In this document: in pieces, positions 33,545 to 44,854 of the stretch
Position numbering within the stretch: position 1 is the stretch's first letter
Layout of the letters: every line of letters starts with the position of its first letter
Made by a program: the position numbers and the translations under genes
From: Daldinia sp. FL1419
Lineage: Eukaryota; Ascomycota; Sordariomycetes; Xylariales; Hypoxylaceae
Direction of reading: 5' to 3'
NCBI GenBank assembly: GCA_025201765.1
Contig: MU623435.1
Location: forward strand, 1 to 64,000
DNA length: 64,000 nucleotides
The notes under the pieces: model-generated
Told to the model about the DNA's origin: nothing
Databases searched by the model: none
Seen by the model: only the letters and a program-made list of their open reading frames with translations

Positions 33545-36500
33545 ATGGTACAACAGAAGAAAAATTCGGGCGAGTCGACGAACGGAATTAGTAAGAGAGA
33601 ATACCCTCCAACGTCCTTCCAAAAGAAGGACATGTCGGATACTAGAGTTATGGGGGGAAATTCGGGCAAAGGCGACATCAAGCACAATGGTATGTCCCTA
33701 TTGGCTCCCCTATTAGACGACTTGTTCTGTACAATACTAATAGTAGTACAGGCTCGGCCATCAACTCGCAGAACAACTTCCGAACCGACAGTGCCATCTC
33801 CTCGTCTCGCCCGGGCCGTGAGCGGCCCTTGCAGCCATGGATTGGGCCAAGCAACTCAGATGGTCTCGAGCTAAGTTTGGAGAAGTCTAGCGGCGATGCA
33901 CCGTGGGACCAGTTTGCTGTCAACGAGCGCCAGTTTGGTATTAAGACTACATATGATGAAAATATCTACACTACCGCAATTGACAAAAGCCACCCACAGT
34001 ATAAGGAAAGGGTAGCTGCTGCGGAGAAAAAAGCGAGAGAAATCGAGCGAAGCGCTGCTGCCACAGCTCACGTGGCCGAGGAGAGAGTTATGGATCATGC
34101 TGGAGGTGACGATGCAGGTGGTAACGAAGAAGAGAAGTAAGTTTGATGATATCTACCTCAACAGCAGGACCCGGCTAACTCGGAAATAGGTACAGTGGCG
34201 TAAAGCGACAGGATTTCCCTCCTTTGCCTAGCACCCGAGAGAATAAATATACTCCTCCAGCAAGACGAGCACCAACTAGTTCGTCTACCGTAAAGGGTGC
34301 ACCAGTCGACCCTGCCATCATATCTTCACAGTTGAAGGCACAAAAGAACCAGCCGGCTCTCCCTAAACAGGATGATGGCAAACCCCGTCCTAGCACTAAA
34401 GCTGAAGTGCCTTCGGTGTCTCCTGCAGCTAAATCCGCAGAGTCTAGGCTAGATAATAAAGCTGAAGCTAAACCTACAGAAAACAAACCAGCGGGTCAGA
34501 GCGCCACCCAACTACGTCCTTCTGCTGCCACTAGTCGAACTATATCACCTCAGTCGAAGGATAGTCAAGGAGTGGCGCCTAGTGCGACGTCTACTGTCGA
34601 ACGAGATGTTCTTAAAGAGTTTAAAACATTTGCCAACCAGCAGCGTATAAATGCTGAGAAAGTCCGCAGTAACAAGGCAAAGGCCGACAAAGAGGTCAAA
34701 CTGATTGAGCTCAAAAAGTTCGCTGATAATTTTAAGCTGCCAACGCCTGTCCCCATGGATCTAATATCCATTATTGCCAAAGACCCGGCAAAGCAGCGGG
34801 AGATTCAAGAGAAAGCCAAGCGAGATGCGGCTGAAGTTGCTAAAAGAAAGGCCGAAGAGGCTGCCACAAAGGAGAAGAAGGGAGCCGCCGCAAAGGAAGC
34901 TCAGGCCCCTGCAACGTCCCAAGCACCTTCTGACACTAGGGCTGGTCGCCCATCCGCAAACCCCGCAAACGCAGTTCCGGCTGCAGCTCCGCGTCACCAA
35001 GGTAATCGCCAGAGCTTTGTCCCTCCTACATATTATCAAGGAAATCGTTCGGGTCCTCAGCACATGCAACAGACTGGTCGCCAAGGTAATTTGGCAGGGC
35101 GCCTTCGAAGTATAGAAGCGCAAAAGGTGCAAGGCCAGGATGTCCGATTGCCTCCGACTGGCCCTGCTAACGCAACCGATCCTTCCTTCGGTCGTCGTAT
35201 GCCTGGCCATATAGGCCCGAAGTTGAATCCAAACAGTCATGAGTTCCGGCCCGGCGCATTCCCGCCGGCTTTCAGTCCGAATGGACATCCTAGCGCAGGC
35301 TCTAGCCCCCGTTCAGCCATTAACCATGCGACCGATACGCAAGGCAGCACCAATAGTGCTCATACCGCGCTTGTTGTCGTAACAAAGAAGAGAAAAGCAG
35401 TGGACCCTAAAAAATGTGCGATATTATCTTTCGTTAAGACTATCCAGCCTCCGGAGAACAAAAACTGGAATGAGAACGACGGGCTTCGTCCCTCTTACGA
35501 CACTCAACCAATTTGGCGTTCCCTGGTTGATGACGAGAAGCCAGATTCGACAATGCGCTTAACCTTTGACGAGTACTTTGAGCGGCAACCGTTCAACGCA
35601 CAACCTACTCCGAACCCCCCGCATCTACTACCACAACTAGCCCATCAGCATCAATTACCATTACATATGCAACACGGCGCGCACCCGGGCGCGCCCCGAC
35701 ACTCGCCGCATATCCCCCCGGTTCAAATGCATGGCAACCAGCATGGTCCTGTCCCTCACGCTCCGTTTAACGGCGCAGACGATCATAGAATGATGCACTC
35801 GAACTCGTCCCAATCTTACTCGTCACCGAGGATGAGCCAGGTCCCGCTCGTCTACCCGCCTAACATGAATTCAACTGGTCAGATGCCCTATAATCAGCAC
35901 ATGATACCTTCGTTTATCGGCCCCGGAGCACCACCAATGAATCAGTTCAATCGTAGCTTTTCCAATTCTCCGCAGTATGTCCCCCAGCAACCGGGAGCCA
36001 TGGGTGCCCCGATGATGATGCAACCTCAGTTCATGCCACAGCAAATGGTTGCCGGACCTCCGCAAATGCAACCGTACCCTGGCACCGGCCATCTACAGTT
36101 TATGCCTCCCGGCGCAACCCCGCCTCAACCAATGCCTGGTGTAAATGGCTACCCAAGTCCAGGAAGACCTACAGCCCCTCTTATGGTTCATCAAGGATCA
36201 CAACAGGGACAGCCAATCTATAATATGAGCCCCAGCGTGCAGTACCAACAGCCGGCAACTTTTGTGCCGCAGCAGCAAGGACAGTGTGAGTGGTTCAAAG
36301 ACGGTAATCTAACTCAAAAAGAAGCTAGCTAATACAGAGCAATAGTGAATTCCATGCGAGGATATAGTAATCCCGGTCCGCAATTTGGAACAAGTCCACA
36401 GCAAATGCACCAATACGGGCCTCCACATCGCAACGGAAGTAGCAATTTCAAGAATTATCAGGGTCACAATCAGCACCAAGGTCCCCAAGGTAGTCACGCG

Positions 36501-36554
36501 GTTCCGGCAGGGCCCCAGGGACGATCTTCCGAAGCTCCTGACGAAGCGAAGTGA
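33545..36554 (+). CDS. PBP1: Pbp1 / ataxin-2 homologue, apparently lacking the Lsm domain
   Basis: Exons 33545-33689, 33752-34136, 34190-36285 and 36346-36554 join in frame to give 944 residues; the last acceptor is less certain. The LsmAD block is unmistakable: WDQFAVNERQFGIKTTYDEN, IYTTAIDKSHPQYKERVAAA, AREIERS and HVAEERVM. The conserved YSGVKRQDFPPLP and ENKYTPPARRAP stretch follows. A long Pro/Gln/Met-rich, low-complexity C-terminus is typical for stress-granule proteins. Pbp1 binds poly(A)-binding protein and controls polyadenylation, translation and TORC1 signalling. Family members usually have an Lsm (Sm-like) fold before the FRTD segment. Here only a 48-residue polar N-terminus precedes FRTD, and the 62-bp intron between them has no room for it. 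Confidence 0.9.
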
Positions 36555-38714
36555 ACGGAGCCTTAGAAACTGCTCCCTAAGAACTTAACCAGCGCCGCGC
36601 TCCAGCGCATATCTATTTCTTCATTCAACATGGCATCAGTATCAGCCACCTGTGCTCGTCGATCCCATCGTCACATTTGCATGGGCATATAGCGTTATCG
36701 GCATTATGACCTCGATCGGGGTATTCATCTCTTTCAAGCCCCTTTAGTTGGGTGAAAACCTAGTGGCACCAATCCGTTACGAGGATCGGTTGCACAAAAG
36801 TCGCTAACCACACATATCCTACTAAATCTCGAACCAATATGCACGTGTCAACATTTTCTATGCCGTGGCCCTTAGTTACCTTGGCCTCGTAGGATATGTC
36901 TTTCAAATGTTTATTTGCCTAAGCAACGACAGGCTTGGGAAGGCATCGACCAGGATGAGGGAGTGTTGGAGAAGGCGGTCGGTGGTGGATGAGGCGAAGC
37001 AGCTTGAGCTTCTGCAGGTCGAAGAGAAAGGAGAAGGAGTCAAGTAGCTTTATCTGGCTGTAGCTCTGGCTTGATCGGGACGGTTACGTCTACATTAGCG
37101 CCGTGGTCTGTTATATCCACTGCCAATTGTTAAGGGCCAACTCCAGCCAAGAATGAGGAGAGGTTTGCGGGATTGTGGACCCAAATAACGATAGCTTAGC
37201 TTAAGTTATTGAAGAGTCCTCAGGAATGCGAATGAGAGACAGCCATATCGTAGTATCGATCTCGCAGATAACAATAAAAATAGTAATTACACTAATCGCG
37301 CGTTGGTCGTGCTGATTGACTTACCTACCTTGGATGCCCTATAGGTAACTAGGAGGTAGGTACCTATATAGTAATGTTTTGTGTCGACCCATCCGGGTAC
37401 GGGGTGCTCAATATTTCGACCAAGTTTGGGGATTTGTTAGATAGAAGAGAATTTTGTAGGTTAATCAGCTTCATGTTGACACTCCGGCGGACGCCTTAGT
37501 CAAAATTTCTACCTAGTTTTACACATAATGACGGAAGGGACAACATCTTCGCCAGATATCTGTGTTAACTTACATACCCAGATAGTAGGTAGGCGTATAC
37601 ATGCCTGAGAGTAACACGCCGTAAATGGGTATCTTACTCAGTAGCCCTGAGAAAATTGCTGCCCGGAGATACCGATCTGTCTATCTACTCGACAAAACGT
37701 TACAATATGAGGAGGCAAAGATAAAGGGCAGTGTCATTTCCTACGTATGTATATGAAACTTGTGCGTGAAAGGTGACGAAGGCCCTGCCGGGATACCTAG
37801 AGACAAGCCTAGAGACAAGCAGAATCATCATAGAAAGGATTTTAGATGAATTCGGATCTACTAGATATATACTTGGAGAGGCAAGAAAACAACTGTAACA
37901 TGGGATTTGTGTCTGCGTACTATGTAGAGCATAGATTGGGGTAATTTGTTCCACTTCCAAGGCATTCCGTAATGATGATTTCTATTTCTTTTCCCGATGA
38001 AGCGATTCGGTGATAAATAAAGTGTTGAAACAGACAAGACTTGACACTACGGACAAGACCGACTTTGGGACCTGCCGTATGTGGAGGCCCCGGTCGGGTC
38101 GGACTAGTCGAGGTTGCATCCCCTCCCCGGAAAATTTTCTATAAAAAATAGCGTTAGGGAAGTTAGCGTAGTTAGCGTAGTACGTAATTAGGATACCAAG
38201 CTGCTAGGCTGCTAGGCTTGCTAGGCGCTAGGATATTAGGAGGTATGCACTATATATGAGGAGACGGAATGGAGATGACGCTTCATGCGAACCCAGACGA
38301 GGTCGGTTGGCGAAAAGACCCGTTTTAGATTTTTAGATGTTTCAGTGTTTCGACATTTTGACCAATAAGATGCTACCGTAGGCTCCCTCAGTCAAGTTTA
38401 GCTTGGGTGGTTTTAGATCTTTGGTGCGCAGGGGTTAGGAGAAAAAAAAAGGAGGGAAGATTTAGACGTTTCAAGATCGACCTACGTAAGTACGCCTATG
38501 AAAAAAAAAAGAATGAAAAAACACCGAGAGAATGAGACCCCCTTTTTTTGCTTTTTCTTTTCCGGTTCTTGCACCATTGGGTCTGGGGATAAACTGACAT
38601 ATCATGTTCATCAGCCTATTCCATGTAATATCCTATAACCTACCGTAAACCCGTATGCACGTAAAAGGCTCCAATACCATGTGTCCAAGGCGTGATAGTG
38701 AGATGTCTCTTCCC

Positions 38715-38715
38715 C

Positions 38716-38752
<37 letters not shown>

Positions 38753-38755
38753 TTT
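38715..38755. repeat. (CTTTT)n and T20 tract
   Basis: About five CTTTT units followed by 20 uninterrupted T residues. Confidence 0.8.
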
Positions 38756-40591
38756 GCGATGTTGCGCGCGATGATATGATCGCTAAAGATCTACACTACC
38801 TAGCGAATCGTATTATCCAATAGGAAATCGACTCCCCTGACTTTCAATGGCGTTCTCGGACTTTCTAGCCTATGATCACTATGACCAGCGTTGCCTATCA
38901 GCCGAGCAGCGCAAAACCAAAAAAAGCTAGGATCCTGGCGATCTGGGTTGATACCCGGCTTTACTACGGACATCTCATTAATAATGATAATTTAGACTAT
39001 GGGGTCTATTAAGCAACCGTTAATGAGCAATCAAGCATTCCTCGAGTGTTTAGTCGATATGCCGCGGTTCGTCATTCTACTTCTCAATCGACACAATTAA
39101 AATAATTAAAACAATCCTATCGCTGGTTAGATGGACTTGTCAGAAATTAGATGAGTGCCGCGTTTTTCGTCTATATAACTAGGTACGTAAAGTAACTACA
39201 TAATAGGTCAGTTAACCATGTTATCCACATTACTATATATACTTGCTATTTTAGCCCAATCGAAAATAACGTAGTCTATGACTTTGCCGTTGAAGGTAGG
39301 TAGGTAGATAAGAGTATTAGTCTACGTTAGGGTCTATGTTAGGTTCTATGTTAGGAGGCATGGAGTTTAGTTGGAGGAATAACGATACATCTTACATAGT
39401 TATCTGAATGCGACGAAGGAGAATCAGGGGTAGGTGTCAGGGATCGAAATGCTTAGAGGTGGCAGGCGGGAGACTACACTAACCTAGTGTACCTACCTAG
39501 CTAGACAGAGCTTGTGAATGTGTGTCTGGGCCGAAGCTGACGACTGTGGCTAAGGAGGCTAGTGAAGACCAAGGGGGGAAGTGCCGAAGTAGGTAGGTAG
39601 AGGCTGCACATACAAAGTTTAAGCAATATAAGTGGTGAAAGATGGCTTAGGAGACCCCTGAAACCCGCTTTTGGGCTTCGGTCGATCGTCGCTTACAGGC
39701 TCGTACGCTTACAACTGCAGCCACTGACTGGCTGGCCCGGATTAGACGTTTCACCAATTCAGGTACCAGCTTGGGCTGATTGGTGTAGATTAGTTGGTTT
39801 TTGAACCCCACCACCCATTTTCACCCATTTTCAGCTTTTTTACCGCTGCGGCGTACCGCGTTACCGCGTACCGGCAACAACTGCGCATGGCTTCTGGGAT
39901 TCTTGGCCACCCATTTTGACCCTTTCATCACCTCCCATTACAATTAGGTAACCACCTGGAAAAGTACCTCCTCTCTAATTATCACAATCATCACAATTGC
40001 CACATGGAATTGCCACAATAAACCCACGAATATTATGCTTATCCCCTCCCCGGTAACATCTGGTGTCATCCAACAATCCTACTACTATCCTACCATTATC
40101 CTACCATTAGGACACAAGGGGAGCTTATTTCCCAGGTAGGCATGTACGAAAGAAGGGAATAAGAAAGTGTGTTTTGCATTGTTTGAAGATCTGCTCTTTT
40201 CCTGCCCAGTCCCGATGGAATGGCTGACTTTGGACCACCCATTCGACAACCACCTACTTTATTTCTTTCAACGAATCTGTGGATCTGCCTCGTGAAGATC
40301 GATGCATAACCACTCTCCACCTCGGCGGCTCCTTGGCTTCCTCTTCTTCTTTTCTCCTTGGGTACCTTACAGGCAACCTAGGTAGTTTACGATTTTTGCT
40401 CCGTAATGATTGCGCGCCTGTGAATTCCCGGATTGCGCTACCTCATCTAGACAGGTGGGTAGGCGGATATGTGGATATGGCGGGGCATCACCCATGTCCA
40501 CCCGAATTCACGATCCAGGGGGGTTCTTCCAACTAAGACACACCTTAGGTAGGTAGATGTCAGCCGAACGAGGGCGTGTTACCCGGGCGAA

Positions 40592-40611
40592 GCCAGCCAG
40601 CCAGCCAGCCA
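40592..40611. repeat. (GCCA)n microsatellite
   Basis: Five tandem GCCA units. Confidence 0.8.
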
Positions 40612-41280
40612 TCATGGGGAGTGCCATCCTCCCATGCTCCTATGCACTAGCATTGGCAAGGGTATCTAGACACATCCCGGATGTCTGATTCTATCTGGTC
40701 TAATTCTAGATGTGACGTTGCCGCTTGTACGCAACCGTCTAACACACGGGCTCCTATTCCTAATATGAATCTAATTAGAAATATAAAGATGTTCGTCCAC
40801 CCAGGTATCGCACAGTCTTCTCATACCACAACTCATCCGCCTCATCGGACAAGTACAAGATCTCTCTCGTCTCCCCCCCACTCTCCTTTCACACATCCCA
40901 ATTTGATCTGCTGGTCAACCAGGAACTCCCAGGCGGTTTCCTAAATATCCTTCCATTAAATCAATTTCATTGTTCTACGGTCATTTGGCACCCTAGTTCT
41001 CGATCTCCATCGTCGTCCCTTGTTTATAAACAACAAAGTCCTAGAGGCAAACTGCAAGCTTTCTCATATTCTTTGTTTACGACTTTCCTTTGGAATCATT
41101 ATTAACCACCGAGAACTCTCGGCAACTTACGCTGTCGACGTCTCTCTTGAACGAAACTTTGAATTAGATCTTGGAATCTACTACACGCCAACCGGCAAAT
41201 CACACTCCTTGTCCTTTTCTCTAGAAGAGAGAAGCTGAAACATAAACAAAAAATCCAAATATCCAAAAAGAATAGCGAAG

Positions 41281-42623
41281 ATGCAGATCCGATCTTTCCT
41301 CATTGCCGCACTAGCTGCTGGCACAGCTACAGCTCACATGAACATGAAGGACCCTCCCCCATTGGCGTACAAGGGCAACCCCAACGCTAAGGACCCCAAC
41401 ATCGACTACTCTATCACCTCTCCCCTTAGCGGCAAGGAGCAATACCCTTGCAAGGGTTACCTCAAGTTGATCGGTACTCCCGAGGGTGCTTCCGTCAAGA
41501 CCTACGCTCCCGGTGGTCAATACACCATGAGCGTTGAAGGAGGTGCTGCCCACAACGGTGGTAGCTGTCAATTGTCTCTCTCCTACGACAAGGGTGAGAC
41601 ATTTACCGTTATCAAGTCCTTCATTGGTAACTGCCCTACTGCCTCCGGTGGTGACTTCAACTTCAACATTCCTGCCGATGCTCCTGAGGGCGATGACGTC
41701 GTTTTCGCCTGGACCTGGGTCAACAACACTGGTAACCGTGAATTCTACATGTCTTGCGCTGTCGTCACCATCAAGGGTGGGGCTGCTAAGCGTGAACTCC
41801 CCATGCCCAACATGAAGCGTGACACTGCCTTTTCCAGCCGTCCCCAAGTTTTCGTTGCCAACTTAGGCGGTGAGTTCTGTACCAAGGAAGGCGTCGACAC
41901 TGTCTACCCCGAGCCTGGCCCGGATGTTGAGAACACATCTACCAAGCCCGGCCCCGCAGTCCTATGTGCTACTGGTGCTGATGCTCCCTCTGGTTCCGGC
42001 TCCGGCTCCGGCTCCGGCTCTGGCTCTGGTACTGGTGCCAGCTCCTCGGCTGCCGCCAACCCTCCCGCCGCTACCTCCGCTTCCGCTCAGGGACCTTCGA
42101 CTCCTGCTGAGCAGCCCACTTCTGTCGCTGTCCAACCCTCAATGTAAGTTCTTTTCTATAATTATATCAGTCATAATCTTGACCGATGAACTAACTCTTC
42201 TCTAGCACTGGTGGTGTCTTCGTGACTGAGCCTCCCACCAACCCTACCCCTACCCCTCCTGTTCCCTCGACTCTCTCTACCGCGATTGTTCCTTCTTCGG
42301 GAGCTGGTGCCGGTGCGTCCTCCTCGGCTGTTGATGTGCCCCCTGCGGCTACCTCCGCTGCTGGTACCCCTACTACTAGTGCTAAGGTCCCTGCCTCCAC
42401 CGGTGGCGCCGGTGCTGGTGCGGGTGCTCAGTCTGGTGCTTGTACCAACGAGGGCGCCTGGGCTTGCTCGGCTGATGGTGCTGCGTTCCAGCGATGTGCT
42501 GCTGGCCAATGGAGTCAGTCCATCCCTATGGCCGCTGGCACCAAGTGCACTCCTGGTGTTAGCAACACCTTCCAGATCGGCCGTGTCCGCCGAGACCGCG
42601 TTCGCCGCGCTGCCCAGATTTAA
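41281..42623 (+). CDS. AA11-type lytic polysaccharide monooxygenase with X278-like C-terminal module
   Basis: Exons 41281-42143 and 42206-42623 are joined over a 62-bp intron and encode 426 residues. After the signal peptide (residues 1-18) the mature protein begins with His19, which with His91 (GGAAHNGGSCQLSL) would form the copper histidine brace. Other AA11 signatures are FAWTWVNNTGNREFYMSCA and FVANLGGEFCTKEGVDTVYPEPGPDVE. A Gly/Ser then Pro/Ser/Thr/Ala linker follows. The end carries the Cys-containing module SGACTNEGAWACSADGAAFQRCAAGQW and GTKCTPG, which resembles the X278 chitin-binding module found on AA11 enzymes. AA11 LPMOs oxidatively cleave chitin, so roles in wall remodelling or mycoparasitism are plausible. 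The last residues are Arg-rich (RVRRDRVRRAAQI). Third codon positions are strongly C-biased, implying high expression. Confidence 0.88.
41994..42027 (+). repeat. GGCTCC/GGCTCT hexanucleotide repeat encoding a (GS)n linker
   Basis: About five to six 6-bp units encode a Gly-Ser repeat at the start of the LPMO linker. Confidence 0.8.
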
Positions 42624-44854
42624 ATCGGTCTATTGAGACAAATAGCTCCGATTTCTGCCTAGCACATTATACCTTCATCTCAGGGCTAGGGAAATGGGAT
42701 TACTTCAGTTGTACATATTAGCATCTTCCTCTTCTTTTTCTATTCACTTCATTTGTCCCTTCTCTATTTGAGAACGGGTTGCTTTCCCCCCTTTTTTTTG
42801 ATAGAATTATGTATACTAGGGTCCCCGGGATTACATGGGTCGGGGTTCTGGCTTGCATGACCAACCACGGACGGGGGGCATTAGCATTCGCTTGAGCAAC
42901 GGGGATGAGGCTAAGGGGAGACGAGACCACCAAAGCAATAATCCTCGAATGCTAGATAAACTATAAATTTAAGATCTTGATGACCATTTTAACCAACCAG
43001 TCTTGCTCATTATAAAACGTGATTTGGCTTCTTTGTTCCCAAAGTGACTACTTGACGTACTTTACACTGAACCTATCAATATAGTTGGCAGGGGTTCTGT
43101 TTGAACTGGATTGTACTGTACCACTTTAATTTTCAATACAAATTCTTACGTGACCATACCATCTGCAAACGCCTTAGTGGCTTGGTCTACGGGTAGCTCG
43201 TTGGCATTACATGCATAATGCTGTATCCCATTGTGTCGGACACGCTAGGAATGCTGTGTTACTAATGTTACCAATGTTCGGTCCATGGCGCGCCGGTGGA
43301 TGCTTTTTCTCGGATGCCTACGGTGGTTACACGCGGAAGCCCTATGGAGTCTTACATACCCGAGGTACGTTAGTTTCCTACAAAGTAAACAAATAGGTAG
43401 GCTCAGCCCAGTGAGGCTTTAAAGGCACAAGAGAGGTACCTAGCTATTCAAACCCACTCTGCCGCATATAAACAACCGCCGAATACCATCCCCCCTTATT
43501 CGGTGATACCGAGGCCCCTGGTGGCTTGTTTTTTTTTTTTTTTTTTGGGTCGCCCGTAGGGGATATATCCGAGCTATTCGGGGGCGCTGTAGCACAGTAG
43601 CAGATCTGTTTTGTGGCTTTTGTGCCTGCCGAAAGCCGCAGCCTACGACGCCGAAGTGCATATATAACCAAATACCTCGAGAAGTTATATTGTAATGTTG
43701 CTTTATTCCACGTATTATACACGATCTGGCATCTTACTTAGTCGTAGTGCTTCTACACGGGGCCCTGAGCTATTGGATGCAAGTAGGTTCACGTAGAAAC
43801 GAAACGAAAAGGGGCAGTTGGGTTTGTGGATGGTACGTAGTGTCAGGGATCTAGCCTGTGCTACATATAGAACAAAGGACTTGTTCTATATGTGGTTGCC
43901 TTTAGCCATAGTTGTAACCTAGATAGGTTCCTCGCGGAACAACGAAGTCGTTTCCTTGCTTCTTGGTCCGCGCCTTGTGACACGTAGTACAACATGGCTG
44001 CGCTTCTGCCGCTTTTAAAGACGTGAACCATGCCCTCTTATAGCAAAGCTTAAATAATCACGTAGGGTGCTAGAGCCTACCATAATCTATATGGCGGTCG
44101 GAGAGTTTCGGGTACAGTCAAATAAGTAAGGTACTGTTGAAATAGAACGCATGTATGAGGTAAGTTACTTGTATTATCAAGTCTATCTTAGAGAATAGAT
44201 GGGCATATCTACGATATATAAGGTCACGGATGTGGGGCGTATCATATCCCTGTATACCAGCCACACACATTCCAACAGGTACTTACCTAGTTAATTATCT
44301 TTGGGGAGGTTTTAAGTGCATGTATCCACAGCCACGATGAATGCCAATATATTCCCTCCTTTAATGGCAACGTTCGGGTGTACTACTGGTTTAATATATA
44401 AGCGTGTGTCCTGAGGGTCATTCCAGGACACTGGAGTGTTGGCGGATGTCTTGCTAGAAATGCGATTCGAGTTCATCAAACACTTATATAGGTACTCAGG
44501 TACTCAACATGTTCCCAATTTATCCCATACTTTATCACAAATAACTAAAAGGTAACAACCAAGGATTTGACAGATATTATCTATACCTTATCTCAGTGAA
44601 TTCAGACCAGAATATGTTAAACGCTGAGCTTGGGTGTCAAACGCTTGATCCGAGCTTTGCTACATCTTAAGCAATTAACTAACTATATGGAACTTATGAT
44701 TGGTTTGAATCAAAGGCCAAGGGACATGTAAGCTTGAAGAAGAGCCCCGCTATTTTTTTTCTTAGTTAATAAATAAGGCTCTTAGAAATATAGTAATTAT
44801 TCCTGAATTTATTACATTACCCCTTTATTACATTACTGCTATTCTATCGCGGTG
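42624..44854. other. intergenic, 2.2 kb, no gene called
   Basis: The 3' flank of the LPMO gene, then AT-rich DNA. A T18 tract lies at 43529-43546 within a moderately GC-rich patch (about 43440-43660). The short opposite-strand frames that cross this tract look like artefacts of the poly-T. No RNA gene recognised. Confidence 0.5.
43529..43546. repeat. T18 homopolymer
   Basis: Eighteen uninterrupted T residues flanked by GC-rich sequence. It could be the tail of an old retroposed copy on the minus strand. Confidence 0.8.

Larger units (their letters stand above)
36555..41280. other. gene-poor interval, 4.7 kb
   Basis: The left end is the PBP1 3' UTR. The remainder lacks credible coding frames. 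It contains CTAGG-type short repeats (38195-38235), a CTTTT/poly-T tract (38715-38755), and a small CG-rich repeat with CGTACCGCG units (about 39846-39876). CACCCATTTT is repeated at about 39809-39835 and 39908-39920. (GCCA)n lies at 40592-40611. The last 250 bases are the CT-rich leader of the LPMO gene. Confidence 0.5.

Noticed and set aside
41311..41847. 178-codon minus-strand frame
   Set aside because: Antisense to the LPMO domain; C-biased codons keep the reverse strand open.
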